From Candidatus Nitrotoga sp. CP45 (GTDB taxonomy: Bacteria; Pseudomonadota; Gammaproteobacteria; Burkholderiales; Gallionellaceae): a stretch of 64,000 bases of DNA. Positions 1-9,167 of this stretch are shown in pieces. The number at the start of each line of letters is the position of its first letter. The stretch's first letter is position 1. The stretch spans positions 17,720 through 81,719 of the forward strand of contig QFXJ01000011.1 of assembly GCA_003402375.1 (NCBI GenBank). Direction: 5' to 3'. A program made the position numbers and the translations under genes. The notes under the pieces are model-generated. The model saw nothing but the letters and a program-made list of their open reading frames with translations, did not search any database and was not told where the DNA came from.

Positions 1-752
1 ACAATACCGGAACCACGTAGCATGGGGCCGCTGAAGCCGAGCGCTAGCGCACGTTCCGGAGTGACTACACCGATGCCGACGGTACGTTGTTTCCAGATTC
101 GGTTGTCGGTCAATAAAGTCTCGTATTCATCAACGCAGGCGGGAAAACGATTGGTAAAATCTTCCATAAAATCAAGCAAGGAACCTTCACGGTTCTCGTT
201 CATCTTCTTTACAGCCTTGGCATTGTGAATCTTGGATGCCTGATATAAGGGCATTGAATCAGGTAAATCTCGATACACCCCGCCTGGACGGTAATATGCT
301 GCATGCAACCGTGCGCCGGATACTGCCTCATATACATCCATCAGGTCTTCGCGCTCACGGAAGGCATATAAAAACACGGTCATTGCACCAATATCCAATG
401 CATGTGCTCCAAGCCACAGCAAATGGTTCATTACTCGGGTAATTTCGTCGAACATTACCCGAATATACTGCGCCCTCACTGGTACTTCGAGAGCAAGCAA
501 TTTTTCGATGGCCATGACGTAGGCATGTTCGTTACACATCATCGACACGTAGTCGAGGCGATCCATATAAGGCAGCGATTGCAGATACGTTTTATGCTCA
601 GCTAGTTTCTCAGTACCGCGGTGAAGCAAGCCGATATGCGGATCAGCCCGTTCAATAACTTCACCGTCCAGTTCCAGAACCAGGCGCAATACGCCGTGTG
701 CAGATGGGTGTTGCGGCCCAAAATTCATGGTGTAATTTTTTATTTCAGCCAT
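1..752 (-). CDS. nuoD: NADH-quinone oxidoreductase subunit D (partial, N-terminal part)
   Basis: Peripheral-arm subunit of respiratory complex I (49-kDa homologue), which helps form the quinone-binding pocket. The reading frame opens with ATG at 752-750 and runs off the left edge without a stop, so about 250 N-terminal residues are seen. The translation begins [20 protein letters not shown], and the GPQHPSAHG signature is diagnostic of Nuo[30 protein letters not shown] and the later [10 protein letters not shown] also fit the family. It lies 96 bp downstream of nuoC in a nuoA-B-C-D order. No strong Shine-Dalgarno is visible before the ATG. Identification is firm; only the C-terminus is missing. 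Confidence 0.97.
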   Translation of the reverse strand, partial: MAEIKNYTMNFGPQHPSAHGVLRLVLELDGEVIERADPHIGLLHRGTEKLAEHKTYLQSLPYMDRLDYVSMMCNEHAYVMAIEKLLALEVPVRAQYIRVMFDEITRVMNHLLWLGAHALDIGAMTVFLYAFREREDLMDVYEAVSGARLHAAYYRPGGVYRDLPDSMPLYQASKIHNAKAVKKMNENREGSLLDFMEDFTNRFPACVDEYETLLTDNRIWKQRTVGIGVVTPERALALGFSGPMLRGSGI

Positions 753-848
753 GATAAAAGCTTTCGCCCCTGTTGCCAAAAAAAGAAGTGGGGTGCGAAA
801 CTTTAGGTGAAGCCTTCATTTGCGCGCTCGTGCCCAAGTTCCTGCCTT

Positions 849-1490
849 TCATTTCAAACCCCCGTAATGTTCTTCACGAATGATGCGGGGAACGAGTTCA
901 CGGGGTTCAATCGACACCGGTTGATAAATTACGCGCTGCTGCTCAGGGTCGTAGCGCATCTCGACATGCCCTGATAATGGAAAATCTTTGCGGAAAGGGT
1001 TGCCAACAAAACCATAATCTGTGAGCAAGCGACGTAAATCAGGATGATCATTAAAAACAATGCCATACAAATCAAATGCCTCGCGCTCATACCAGTTGGC
1101 GCACGGCCAAATGTTTACTACGGAACTCAGGACTGGCAAATCATCGTCTTCAGCAAATACGCGCACGCGTAAGCGGATATTATGGGTCAACGACAACAAA
1201 TGATAGGCAACGGCAAATCGAGAAGGATAAGCGTCAGGAGCAATATCAGATTTCAGATAGGCACCGCCTTCACAAATTTCACCCCCATAAGTACAGTAAT
1301 CCACCCCGCACAGATCTATCATCTGTTCGAAACGCAAATCGGGATCATCGCGCAAGCGTGTTAGCACCTCCAGCATGTCAATATCCCTCACGACTAAGGT
1401 CAACTCGCCCAACATATTTTCCAAGCTCACTATTTGATTAGCGAAAATCGTGGTCAAGTTAGTAGTCAAAAGAGTTAGATTAGCAGCCAT
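849..1490 (-). CDS. nuoC: NADH-quinone oxidoreductase subunit C
   Basis: The 30-kDa subunit of complex I, part of the hydrophilic arm next to NuoD. The product is 213 residues, a usual length for a stand-alone (unfused) NuoC. The family core is visible: [16 protein letters not shown] near residue 55, [17 protein letters not shown] in the middle, and the C-terminal signature [20 protein letters not shown] followed by [20 protein letters not shown]. It lies between nuoB (169 bp upstream) and nuoD (96 bp downstream), as in the standard operon. The first residues ([16 protein letters not shown]) are poorly conserved, so a start a few codons further in cannot be excluded. Confidence 0.96.
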   Translation of the reverse strand: MAANLTLLTTNLTTIFANQIVSLENMLGELTLVVRDIDMLEVLTRLRDDPDLRFEQMIDLCGVDYCTYGGEICEGGAYLKSDIAPDAYPSRFAVAYHLLSLTHNIRLRVRVFAEDDDLPVLSSVVNIWPCANWYEREAFDLYGIVFNDHPDLRRLLTDYGFVGNPFRKDFPLSGHVEMRYDPEQQRVIYQPVSIEPRELVPRIIREEHYGGLK

Positions 1491-1659
1491 GTTTTACACC
1501 AGTGTCGTGTGAATCAAGTTTATGAGGCATTTTGAGTTGACGAATAAGTCATGCAGATCAAAGCACGATCTGTCCGTACACTTCAGATGGCAGATATCGC
1601 TCTCATTTGAACCGATACCAATAGCATTGAGTTTTCCATCATGAATTTTGCACATAAAT

Positions 1660-2136
1660 TTAGCGCGCAATTGTATTAGTTCGTTTAATTTTGTTTTGCA
1701 ATTGAATAATGCCATACAACAGTGCCTCAGCAGTTGGCGGGCAACCCGGCACATACACATCCACCGGCACGATGCGGTCACAACCTCGGACGACCGAATA
1801 GGAATAATGGTAGTAGCCGCCGCCATTAGCGCAGGATCCCATTGAGATTACCCAGCGCGGCTCAGCCATTTGATCATATACTTTGCGTAGCGCCGGCGCC
1901 ATCTTGTTACACAATGTGCCAGCTACTACCATCACGTCTGACTGGCGCGGGCTGGGACGAAATGTAATGCCAAAGCGATCAAGATCATAGCGTGAAGCGC
2001 CCGCCTGCATCATTTCTACCGCACAACAAGCCAAGCCAAAAGTCATTGGCCACAGTGAACCCGTACGAGCATAATTGATCAGCACGTCCAATGATGTGGT
2101 AACGATGCCTTTTTCCAGAGCGCCTTCTATTCCCAT
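1660..2136 (-). CDS. nuoB: NADH-quinone oxidoreductase subunit B
   Basis: PSST-type subunit that carries iron-sulfur cluster N2, the last electron carrier before quinone. The product is 158 residues starting [15 protein letters not shown]. The cluster ligand motifs are present: adjacent cysteines in [10 protein letters not shown], then SMGSCANGG and [14 protein letters not shown]. The frame is open 37 codons further upstream, but ATG at 2136 is chosen because AAGAGGAG lies just before it and the family begins here. The start overlaps the end of nuoA by 10 bp, implying translational coupling. Confidence 0.97.
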   Translation of the reverse strand: MGIEGALEKGIVTTSLDVLINYARTGSLWPMTFGLACCAVEMMQAGASRYDLDRFGITFRPSPRQSDVMVVAGTLCNKMAPALRKVYDQMAEPRWVISMGSCANGGGYYHYSYSVVRGCDRIVPVDVYVPGCPPTAEALLYGIIQLQNKIKRTNTIAR

Positions 2137-2483
2137 TCCAAAGCTCCTCTTTTCCACTCGTAAATAAATCCAACTACGAGGATAGCCAAGAAAATTAACA
2201 TAGAGACGTATCCAAACAAACCGATTTCCTTCAGCACCACTGCCCAAGGAAACAGGAACGCGATTTCTAGATCGAATAGGATAAATAAGATAGCAACGAG
2301 ATAATAACGCACGTCGAATTTCATCCGCGCGTCTTCAAAAGCCCCAAAACCGCACTCATAAGGTGAGAGCTTTGCGTTGCTTGGGCGATTAGGAGCGGCC
2401 AGCCAACCTAACAGTAACGGTGCCACACCCATCGCCAGCCCAACGATTATAAACAACAAGATCGGAAAATAATTTTCCAACAT
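2127..2483 (-). CDS. nuoA: NADH-quinone oxidoreductase subunit A
   Basis: Small membrane subunit of complex I (ND3 homologue), 118 residues with three hydrophobic segments: [19 protein letters not shown] near the N-terminus, [20 protein letters not shown] in the middle, and a last one around [19 protein letters not shown]. The loop [20 protein letters not shown] contains the ECG motif typical of NuoA. It is the first gene of the nuo operon here; tRNA-Leu and secG lie upstream on the same strand. The stop codon lies inside the start region of nuoB. Confidence 0.97.
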   Translation of the reverse strand: MLENYFPILLFIIVGLAMGVAPLLLGWLAAPNRPSNAKLSPYECGFGAFEDARMKFDVRYYLVAILFILFDLEIAFLFPWAVVLKEIGLFGYVSMLIFLAILVVGFIYEWKRGALEWE

Positions 2484-2585
2484 CTGAGCTTCCCCCCATT
2501 CATTTGGCGTTTTAAATAAAACTAACGCACGGAATGCATTTCTAGTTCAATTAACCAGAGCTCAGAAAACTTTGGCTTAAATATT

Positions 2586-2670
2586 TGGTGCCGATGAGCA
2601 GACTCGAACTGCTACAGCTTTCGCCACTAGCCCCTCAAGCTAGCGTGTCTACCAATTTCACCACATCGGC
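2586..2670 (-). tRNA. tRNA-Leu (anticodon GAG)
   Basis: An 85-nt class II tRNA read on the minus strand. The 7-bp acceptor stem GCCGATG pairs with CATCGGC, followed by encoded ACCA. The anticodon stem CTAGC/GCTAG encloses the loop TTGAGGG, giving anticodon GAG for CUC/CUU codons. A long variable arm (TGGCGAAAGCT) and the T-loop GTTCGAGTC are present. Location between secG and nuoA is the classical arrangement in beta- and gammaproteobacteria. Confidence 0.97.
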
Positions 2671-2679
2671 ATAGTTCTA

Positions 2680-3030
2680 TTATTTTGGTATTTCTTGCGA
2701 CTTTGAATTACTGGTGTTGCTAGGTGCTGAGGTGGGCGTCACTGTCGACTGCGTCGGCTGTGATACCTCGTGTTTATCCATTACGCCACGAGATTGCGAT
2801 GGGTTAGCATAGATATAAGTTAAAGACAGGCTGGTAATAAAAAATATCCCTGTAGCCACAGCCGTACTGCGACTCAGAAAATTAGCTGAACCGCTCGAGC
2901 CAAACACACTCCCGGCGGAACCTGTGCCAAAGGCAGCTCCCATGTCTGCCCCTTTGCCATGCTGCATTAACACCAACCCAACGAGTACTATCGCCGTTAA
3001 TACATGTATAACCCAAACGAAAATTTCCAC
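2680..3030 (-). CDS. secG: Protein-export membrane protein SecG
   Basis: Auxiliary subunit of the SecYEG translocon that aids SecA-driven export. The 116-residue product has the family layout: an N-terminal membrane helix ([20 protein letters not shown]), a Gly-rich cytoplasmic loop with [39 protein letters not shown] leading into the second helix, then a Ser/Thr/Pro-rich disordered tail. It is 22 bp downstream of tpiA and is followed by tRNA-Leu, the usual tpiA-secG-tRNA gene order. Confidence 0.95.
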   Translation of the reverse strand: MEIFVWVIHVLTAIVLVGLVLMQHGKGADMGAAFGTGSAGSVFGSSGSANFLSRSTAVATGIFFITSLSLTYIYANPSQSRGVMDKHEVSQPTQSTVTPTSAPSNTSNSKSQEIPK

Positions 3031-3052
3031 GTACTACTCCAAAATATCGAAT

Positions 3053-3808
3053 TTATTTTTGTCCAGCATTGCAAATACCTAAAAAATCTTCAGCAATCAA
3101 CGATGCGCCACCGATCAGCCCACCATCAATATCCGGCATGGCGAACAATTCGGCTGCGTTGGAAGTATTAACACTACCACCATAAAGTATACGCAAAGCC
3201 TGACCAAACTCCTCATCAAAACCGGCAATACGTTTGCGTATAAAAGCATGTACCTCTTGCGCCTGTTCTGGCGAAGCCGTCTTGCCAGTACCTATAGCCC
3301 AGACCGGCTCATAAGCAATTACCGCAGCACGGAATGACTGTACACCTCGCAGTTTAATAATTTCAGCCAGCTGTTCCGCTACCACCGCCTCTGTCGTACC
3401 TGCTTCACGCTGCTCCAAAGTTTCGCCAACACAGATTATTGGCAATAACTCTGCCTTTTGAACCGCAGCGAATTTTTCTGCCACCAGCTGGCTACTTTCA
3501 CCGTAGATGCTGCGTCGTTCAGAATGTCCAACGATCACATAGCCGCAGCCAAAATCACGCAACATAGGAACCGACACTTCGCCAGTGTAGGCTCCCTTGT
3601 TTGCTTGATGTACATCCTGCGCACCCCATTTTATTGGGGTTTCACGCAGCAGTAATTGCGTTTGTGCAAGATAGGGGAAAGGCACACACACAGCGCAATC
3701 TACCCCCGACATTTGCGCTACGCCATTTGCCACCTCTTTCAACAAAGCCTCATTTGCGGTCAGCGCCCCATTCATCTTCCAATTTCCGACAATGAATTTG
3801 CGTTGCAT
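3053..3808 (-). CDS. tpiA: Triosephosphate isomerase
   Basis: Interconverts dihydroxyacetone phosphate and glyceraldehyde 3-phosphate in glycolysis and the Calvin cycle. The product is 251 residues, normal for the family. Catalytic residues are visible: N9/K11 in VGNWKMNG, H95 in VIVGHSERR and E167 in AYEPVWAIGTG. The phosphate-binding ILYGGSVN and GGLIGGASL follow. The frame extends 68 codons further upstream, but MQRKFIVGNWKMN is the conserved N-terminus and is preceded by GAAAGG about 9 nt away, so 3808 is used. It is cotranscribed with secG (22 bp gap). Confidence 0.97.
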   Translation of the reverse strand: MQRKFIVGNWKMNGALTANEALLKEVANGVAQMSGVDCAVCVPFPYLAQTQLLLRETPIKWGAQDVHQANKGAYTGEVSVPMLRDFGCGYVIVGHSERRSIYGESSQLVAEKFAAVQKAELLPIICVGETLEQREAGTTEAVVAEQLAEIIKLRGVQSFRAAVIAYEPVWAIGTGKTASPEQAQEVHAFIRKRIAGFDEEFGQALRILYGGSVNTSNAAELFAMPDIDGGLIGGASLIAEDFLGICNAGQK

Positions 3809-4284
3809 TTTAACTGAGCCTTTCAAAACTACGAAGGCGGCTATCCTACCCGTGAAAATACAATCGGTCAATCTCACTTCTAGCCGTTGGTTAGCGACAA
3901 ATAGCAATGCCCTCTTTCTTCCCAAAGAAAAATGTTCGCCGAAGTTTAACTCCCTCTTTGTTATTGATCTGATACAAATTGTTGAACTTATGATACATCT
4001 TTCGTATAGCAATCTGTATCAAAAATACACCTCTAAAACGCAGCAGTCTTTGAAGCGCCCCGACTTGAATCTGAGCTTTTATGAATGCGGGTCAATTCGT
4101 TTCAGGCTCTACAATAATTCAGCCAAAAAACATGACGAATCATGTTCAATAAAACACATCATTGAAAATTGGTGATTTCATTGAGTATGGGCTATCATGC
4201 CCCGTTCAAGCGAACGTTTTAATTTACTAATTAAAATCAGATTATTGAGACTTAATTCCTGCGGGCTTACACTAATATAGTGAC
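3809..4284. other. Divergent intergenic region tpiA / yqhA-like
   Basis: This 476-bp AT-rich stretch lies between the minus-strand tpiA operon and the plus-strand YqhA-like gene, so it should hold both promoters. Frames open on either strand here show no recognisable protein character. No clear operator or terminator was recognised. Confidence 0.6.
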
Positions 4285-4842
4285 ATGCTAAATGCTATCG
4301 AAAAATGGTTCGAAGCCACGCTCTGGAACGGTCGTTTCGTTGTAGTGGTAGCAGTAGTGGCGAGCATGGCTGCCGCCATTGCAATTTTTTATATGGCCAC
4401 GGTGGACGTGGTGTACCTTGTCAGCCACATGCTGCATTATGCCGACTTTGCACTGACTGATGAGGCACGCAAGCTTCTTCACGACCAAACCATCTCTCAT
4501 GTGGTGGAAGTGGTAGACGGTTACCTACTCGCAACTTTCATGCTGATTTTTGCGCTTGGTATGTATGAATTATTTGTTAGTGACATTGATGAAGCACATG
4601 GCAGCAAGACCTCCAGCAAGATTTTGGTTATTGCAAGCCTGGATGACCTCAAAGCGCGATTGGCCAAGGTAATCTTAATGATTCTGATCGTCACCCTATT
4701 TGAGGAAGCGATGAATATGAAGATATCAACCTCGCTCGACCTGCTTTATTTCGGTGGTGCCATCGCTCTGATTGGTGCGTCGCTATTTTTGACCCACAAG
4801 GCGGAAGATCACGGAAAAGGTAGTAAACACCCAGAAGATTGA
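4285..4842 (+). CDS. YqhA/UPF0114 family membrane protein
   Basis: The product is 185 residues with three to four hydrophobic helices: VVVVAVVASMAAAIAIFYMA (about 19-38), GYLLATFMLIFALGMYELF (about 79-97), VILMILIVTLFEEAMNM, and LYFGGAIALIGASLFL near the end. The central MYELFVSDID and the segment SLDDLKARLAKVIL match the conserved core of the UPF0114/YqhA family of inner-membrane proteins, whose biochemical role is unknown. The gene stands alone, divergent from tpiA and 81 bp before a methyltransferase gene. Family assignment is from motif recall, and no function is inferred. Confidence 0.8.
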   Translation: MLNAIEKWFEATLWNGRFVVVVAVVASMAAAIAIFYMATVDVVYLVSHMLHYADFALTDEARKLLHDQTISHVVEVVDGYLLATFMLIFALGMYELFVSDIDEAHGSKTSSKILVIASLDDLKARLAKVILMILIVTLFEEAMNMKISTSLDLLYFGGAIALIGASLFLTHKAEDHGKGSKHPED

Positions 4843-4923
4843 GTCGTGAATGCATCTCCAGTTTTCCATGATCCACTGTGGGCATGGCTGCTTTAATTAC
4901 ACTTTCCTGGCAAGTTGACAATC

Positions 4924-5589
4924 ATGGATACAGACTATTGGTGCGAGCGTTGGGTTAGAAGTGAAACGGGTTTCCATCAAAATGAAATCAATCCGCACTT
5001 GCGGCAATTCTGGCCTGCGCTGAACCTTGCGCCAGGCAGCCGTGTATTCGTGCCACTTTGTGGCAAAAGCCAGGACATGCTTTGGTTACGAGCTCAAGGC
5101 CATGAAGTAGTTGGCGTGGAAATCAGTCCATTGGCGGTTGAAACATTTTTTGCCGAAAATGGCCTGCAAGCATCAGCTACAAAGCACGGTACCGCCAGTA
5201 TTTATCAGACAGAAGGACTCCGGCTTCACTGCGGCGATTTTTTCCAGATGACAGCGGAAGATATGGCCGGGGTGAGCGCAGTTTTCGACCGCGCTTCTCT
5301 TATCGCGCTACCCCCATCGATGCGCAGTGCCTACGCAGCCCATATGCAGAATATTTTGGCTTCTGGCGTAAAAACTCTGTTGGTTACCTTCGATTACCCC
5401 CAACATGAAATGCAGGGGCCGCCTTTTAGCGTGAAGGAGCCGGAGGTAAGGGCGCTTTATGGGAAAACAAGCGAGGTAAGCCTGTTGCATAGTGCAGACA
5501 TTCTCAACAAAGAAACACGCTTTCGCGATAAGGGAATAACCCAGTTGCAGGAAAATATTTTTCTTGTGACGCATAACAAACAGGGTTAG
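4924..5589 (+). CDS. tpm: Thiopurine S-methyltransferase family protein
   Basis: SAM-dependent methyltransferase of the bacterial TPMT class, 221 residues from ATG at 4924. The product opens MDTDYWCERW and continues with GFHQNEINPHL. The SAM-binding segment is VFVPLCGKSQDMLWLRAQGH, followed by VVGVEISPLAVETFF (acidic residue for ribose binding) and VFDRASLIALPP. Bacterial members are linked to detoxification of thiopurines, tellurite or selenite; the natural substrate here cannot be read. A TTG nine bases upstream (4915) is in frame, but ATG gives the conserved N-terminus. No obvious Shine-Dalgarno. Confidence 0.88.
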   Translation: MDTDYWCERWVRSETGFHQNEINPHLRQFWPALNLAPGSRVFVPLCGKSQDMLWLRAQGHEVVGVEISPLAVETFFAENGLQASATKHGTASIYQTEGLRLHCGDFFQMTAEDMAGVSAVFDRASLIALPPSMRSAYAAHMQNILASGVKTLLVTFDYPQHEMQGPPFSVKEPEVRALYGKTSEVSLLHSADILNKETRFRDKGITQLQENIFLVTHNKQG

Positions 5590-6039
5590 GAAATAGCAAT
5601 TGCCGCCCCCATCGCCAATCCAGTTTTCTGCATTTCTACGTCAAACGTGTAAAGGTAAATGCTTGGTAAGCAAGGGCCTGATCACTGCCCTTTGCGGACT
5701 GCCAGACGTTGGCGTCTAAACATTTCATGTCTTTCATGATGTGTTGTTTGAGAAACCACCGGAAGCGGCTTCATCATATCTAACGTCCCAACATTTCACA
5801 TTAAAACCCGCCATAGTCTACGGTGGAGCGGGGCCGATTCTGCGGCAATCAGGCACTCACGCCGCTCTTGCCTGCAAGAAATTACATTTCCCACGCGAAC
5901 ATGACCTCCGTACCACTATTGTGCTGATTGTGGGTGTCCATTATTGGCAATCGACCTCAGGGATCGTTCGCACAAAACTTTAATCTTCTATTTTCCTAAA
6001 CAAACACTACGGCACCACTTCAATAAATTCTTAATGTTG
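5590..6039. other. Intergenic region with no supported gene
   Basis: About 450 bp follow the methyltransferase gene. A frame of 80 codons exists (5741-5983, plus) but lacks a ribosome-binding site and family resemblance. No repeat or RNA gene was recognised. Confidence 0.5.
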
Positions 6040-6057
6040 CCGTAATTTTCCTGAAAC
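6040..6057 (+). promoter_or_regulatory. Candidate Pho-box-like direct repeat
   Basis: CCGTAAT and CTGAAAC are spaced 11 bp apart (start to start), resembling two half-sites of a PhoB box (consensus CTGTCAT with 11-bp periodicity). A possible -10 (CATTAT, about 6065-6070) follows. It lies about 40 bp before a gene fragment related to ornithine-lipid acyltransferases, a class often induced by phosphate starvation. Weak match; inference only. Confidence 0.25.
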
Positions 6058-6100
6058 ATTATTTCATTATCCTGCGCCCGTACATTCAAAGGAGATGATG

Positions 6101-6331
6101 ATGTTTAACTTGATTCAGAAACCCGGACAGCCGAACGACTTACAAGCCTTGAATTTAGCTATCATTAAGGCAGAAGTGAGAGAGTCGCATCGATTGAGAT
6201 ATCAAATAGTTGCATCAAAAATGAGTGTCTATTTGAGTAATGCCAATGAAGAAATTGAACGCACAATGTTTAACCACTTTTGTGAACGTTTGCTACCAGT
6301 CACTTTTCGCGACTGGATGTCTAAACGTTAA
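6101..6331 (+). pseudogene. Truncated OlsB-like GNAT acyltransferase (N-terminal fragment)
   Basis: A 76-codon frame behind a strong AAAGGAG. Three ATGs in a row occur at 6095, 6098 and 6101, and 6101 gives the best spacing. AEVRESHRLRYQIV, followed by E..IE..MFNHFCERLLPV, closely resembles the N-terminus of OlsB-type N-acyltransferases (AEVREAQRLRY, then DMFDPYCEHLLV), which start ornithine-lipid synthesis. The family is normally about 250 residues or more. Here the frame stops after LLPVTFRDWMSKR, and no acyl-CoA/ACP-binding remainder is seen in any frame downstream. It is either a decayed gene or a short protein that keeps only the first subdomain. The strong ribosome-binding site argues that it may still be translated. 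Confidence 0.55.
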
Positions 6332-6490
6332 CATACTGGCCTGAGGACACCGCAATAAATCACTATTTCCGCCCAAACCGGGCTTTATCTACCTGATTTA
6401 TTTTACCAACATCAAGTTTTCCCAAATATCCATAAATTAATGGTTCTAAAACGGGACTTTTCTGGGAATTTTTTCTTTTTATGCTACTAC

Positions 6491-7975
6491 TTAACTAATT
6501 ACTGAAAAACTGACACCCACTGCCTTCCATTCTTTGATTTCTGCCTGTAACGCATTTTCTGTGAGCGGATTTTGCTCAATCCATTTTTTATCAAGTTTGA
6601 TGCGATATTCATTGCCATTTTTTTTTAATTGCATTTTAGGCAAAGTCACATCCGTACGACTACGGCAAAACAAAACTGCCAGACGCAATGCTAATATTGC
6701 GGTCCAATCCTGTACTAATCCCGACAATTTTGGCACCTTAAAAAGCGACCCGCGTTGCGCTCTTACTTGCAACCCGAGCTGAAACTGCTCCATTTTAGAA
6801 AAACCCGGCATATCAGCATTTTCCAGAATGTAAGCTGCATGTTTGTGATAGCCGCTATGCGCGATAGAAATACCAATTTCATGCAACCTGGCCACCCATT
6901 GCAGCTGTTGCTGCGCAGCCTCGATACCAACGCCATAACCGCCCTGAGTCACCTGCTTGAAAAGCGACAACGATAAGTCCTCAACACGTTGGGCTTGTAA
7001 CGGATCAATATGGTAGCGTCGCATAAATTGAGTCACCGTAACATCACGCATATCCTGATGATGTAGACGGCCCAACAGATCATGTAGCACCCCTTCTTTA
7101 AGGGCGGCATCAGCTACGCTCATATGCCGAATATTCAATTCAGTGAATATCGCCGACATAATGGCCAACCCACCAGGCAGGACAGGAATGCGATCCGGTT
7201 TCAGGCCAAGTGCATCCAGCCGCTTGCATTCTCCTGCTTTCAGTAACATGGAACGCAGTTTCGCCAGTCCCTCTGCCGTTATACCTTCATTACTCCAATC
7301 GTTTTGCTTTAACAAATCTGCCAATGCACGTGCGGTACCAGATGACCCAATCGCTTCTTGCCAATTTCCGCCGGAAAATTCAAAACGAATTGTTTGTAAC
7401 TCCATACGTGCAGCGAGTTCCGCCTGCCGCATGGCATCTTTAGTAATTTTACCATCGCCAAAAAAACGCTTGCTATAGCTGACGCATCCCATATACAAGC
7501 TTTCCATTCGAAGCGGCTCCAATCCCTCACCAATTACGCATTCGGTAGAGCCACCACCGATATCAACCACCAATCTATGATTTTGTGAGGGTGGCATGCA
7601 ATTTGCCACCCCCAGATAAATCAGCCGTGCCTCCTCTCGACCAGCAATTATTTCAATCGGAAAACCCAAGGCATCTTCTGCTTTTTCAAGAAAAGCGGTT
7701 GCATTTTTAGCCAGTCTGAAAGTATTGGTACCCACCACCCTTACGGCATGGACTGGTAAGCCACGTAAGCGCTCACCAAAACGTTTGAGGCATGCAAGGG
7801 CACGTAGCTGGGACTCCTCGTCCAAAAAATTGTCCGGCGTCAGCCCTGCAGCGAGACGAACAGTGTCCTTCAAATAATCGAGTGGATATATCTGGTCGTC
7901 CACTACTCGCGCGACTTGTAGCCGGAAGCTATTGGAACCTAAATCCACCGCAGCAATGGTATCGTATGCTTGCAC
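6491..7975 (-). CDS. ppx: Exopolyphosphatase / Ppx-GppA phosphatase
   Basis: Releases terminal phosphate from polyphosphate (or pppGpp in GppA-type members). The product is 494 residues, typical for bacterial Ppx. The ASKHA fold motifs are present: AAVDLGSNSFRLQVARV at the N-terminus (phosphate 1), GREEARLIYLGV, VVDIGGGSTECVIGEG (phosphate 2) and AIGSSGTARALADL. The C-terminal HD-like part has WVARLHEIGISIAHSGYHKH and LENADMPGFS. Ppx and GppA cannot be separated with certainty by eye. It lies convergent to the OlsB-like fragment. A phosphate-metabolism link between the two is speculative. Confidence 0.93.
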   Translation of the reverse strand: MQAYDTIAAVDLGSNSFRLQVARVVDDQIYPLDYLKDTVRLAAGLTPDNFLDEESQLRALACLKRFGERLRGLPVHAVRVVGTNTFRLAKNATAFLEKAEDALGFPIEIIAGREEARLIYLGVANCMPPSQNHRLVVDIGGGSTECVIGEGLEPLRMESLYMGCVSYSKRFFGDGKITKDAMRQAELAARMELQTIRFEFSGGNWQEAIGSSGTARALADLLKQNDWSNEGITAEGLAKLRSMLLKAGECKRLDALGLKPDRIPVLPGGLAIMSAIFTELNIRHMSVADAALKEGVLHDLLGRLHHQDMRDVTVTQFMRRYHIDPLQAQRVEDLSLSLFKQVTQGGYGVGIEAAQQQLQWVARLHEIGISIAHSGYHKHAAYILENADMPGFSKMEQFQLGLQVRAQRGSLFKVPKLSGLVQDWTAILALRLAVLFCRSRTDVTLPKMQLKKNGNEYRIKLDKKWIEQNPLTENALQAEIKEWKAVGVSFSVIS

Positions 7976-8239
7976 AGTAATTACCTATCAATACAAAATC
8001 AACCACTTATGTGGCGTAGCATATGGCTTATCAAACTTTAATTGTATTCGACACAAAGTATCGCAATCATTTTGCCATTACATACATTTTTTCGTCATTT
8101 ACAATAAAATTAATGGTTACCAATATCCATCGGTTTGCCAAAGGCAGCATTTCAATAATGGCATTCAGAGATTAATGCTACGAAACCTGCTGAACAATGA
8201 TCCCTCGTTTTGAACAAAATAACATATCGTAACGACCAC

Positions 8240-8722
8240 TTAATGTTTAGTGGGCCGGCCTGTTTTAAGTATTTCTACTTGTCCTACAACATTAACCAAT
8301 TCAGGATCAGACAACTTGGACAGGCAAAGTAGCCCTGCCCGGAGCAATTCACTTTTCTTAACATGAACACCAACTAGCTGGCACTTTCTCTTTAATTCGG
8401 CGAATTGCGAATACTCATTTACGGGCATGGTGAAACTATCACGCACCATTTTAATTTTTTTAGGCTTATCTGCCTTCTTTGATAACTTCTCCGTTTTAAC
8501 CACTTTAGGCGGTGTTGCAACAGATTTTTCAGCAGTATTTTTGTTTGCTATTTTAGTGGGTACTTTATTGGGAGTCACTGCTTTAACCGTTAACACAGGC
8601 TTAGGCTTATTATTAACTACCGCTTTAGCTGGCAATGATTTCGTAACAACTCTAGATTTAGTAACAACTCTAGATTTAGTAACAGGCTTGGCCTTAACAG
8701 CATTTTTTGTTTTTGTCGTCAT
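8240..8722 (-). CDS. Lys/Thr/Val-rich protein with C-terminal ribbon-helix-helix-like domain
   Basis: Predicted 160-residue basic protein. Residues 1 to about 95 form a low-complexity tail rich in K, T, V, P and A, resembling histone H1-type tails, and include a tandem TKSRVV repeat encoded by 18-bp direct repeats. The last 65 residues are conserved-looking: a beta-type strand MVRDSFTMP, then helix VNEYSQFAELKRKCQLVG, then helix KKSELLRAGLLCLSKL, which matches a ribbon-helix-helix layout. ATG at 8722 is preferred over a TTG four codons upstream because GGAG sits just before it. Likely a nucleoid or DNA-binding protein. Two palindromes lie upstream and may be its own operators. Confidence 0.7.
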   Translation of the reverse strand: MTTKTKNAVKAKPVTKSRVVTKSRVVTKSLPAKAVVNNKPKPVLTVKAVTPNKVPTKIANKNTAEKSVATPPKVVKTEKLSKKADKPKKIKMVRDSFTMPVNEYSQFAELKRKCQLVGVHVKKSELLRAGLLCLSKLSDPELVNVVGQVEILKTGRPTKH

Positions 8723-8759
8723 GACTCGCTCCAAATTAAATGAAAATTTAACAAATTAT

Positions 8760-8777
8760 CACGTGTGCATACACGTG
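8760..8777. promoter_or_regulatory. Palindrome CACGTGT-4-ACACGTG upstream of the RHH-like gene
   Basis: A perfect 7-bp inverted repeat with a GCAT spacer, 38 bp upstream of the start of the basic RHH-like gene. Position and symmetry fit an operator for a dimeric DNA-binding protein, or an mRNA hairpin. Binding by that protein is inference. Confidence 0.4.
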
Positions 8778-8797
8778 CAGCCATTTTACACCGTAAC

Positions 8798-8816
8798 GAT
8801 ATAAATTGTTTATATC
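8798..8816. promoter_or_regulatory. Palindrome GATATAAA-3-TTTATATC
   Basis: An 8-bp perfect inverted repeat with a TTG spacer in the AT-rich region before the RHH-like gene. It could overlap that gene's promoter. No regulator is assigned. Confidence 0.35.
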
Positions 8817-9167
8817 AATATAAACACATAAGCTTTATCCTATTTAATAATTTATATTCAAATAGTTAAATATACACCCTTGATAGCCTGGATCACACAA
8901 AATACTGGCCAAAACATAAAAATAACGCTTCTAAAGTTAAAAACTTACTAGAAAAATAACAGCAACCCGATTTTATTGGCTTGCGCCAAGACTGGAAAGC
9001 CGCTCTGAACCAGTTTAATATTCAGCTTGAGTACGGGGCACACAGCGACATTGGAACCAATGCCAGCATATAATCGTATGCGGCGCCATGCGCACTCCGA
9101 ACTTTGTGCTGAATAGCCTAAGGTTTTATGCAATCCTCACTTAAGTTTTAATAGAGTTAATTAGTTT
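8817..9167. other. Intergenic region before trhO
   Basis: About 350 bp, strongly AT-rich in its first half. A 61-codon minus-strand frame (8948-9133) has no ribosome-binding site or recognisable family. The promoter of trhO presumably lies here; nothing else was recognised. Confidence 0.5.

Noticed and set aside
1076..1441. 121-codon plus-strand frame
   Set aside because: Fully antisense to nuoC, with no ribosome-binding site or protein family character.
4915..4923. TTG start for the thiopurine methyltransferase
   Set aside because: ATG at 4924 restores the family N-terminus; TTG adds only three unconserved residues.
5741..5983. 80-codon frame in an intergenic gap
   Set aside because: No ribosome-binding site, odd composition, and no recognisable motif.
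8640..8690. 18-bp direct repeats as a possible iteron or array
   Set aside because: They lie inside a coding region and encode the repeated TKSRVV peptide of the basic protein.
8948..9133. 61-codon minus-strand frame upstream of trhO
   Set aside because: No ribosome-binding site and low similarity to any known pattern; probably chance.
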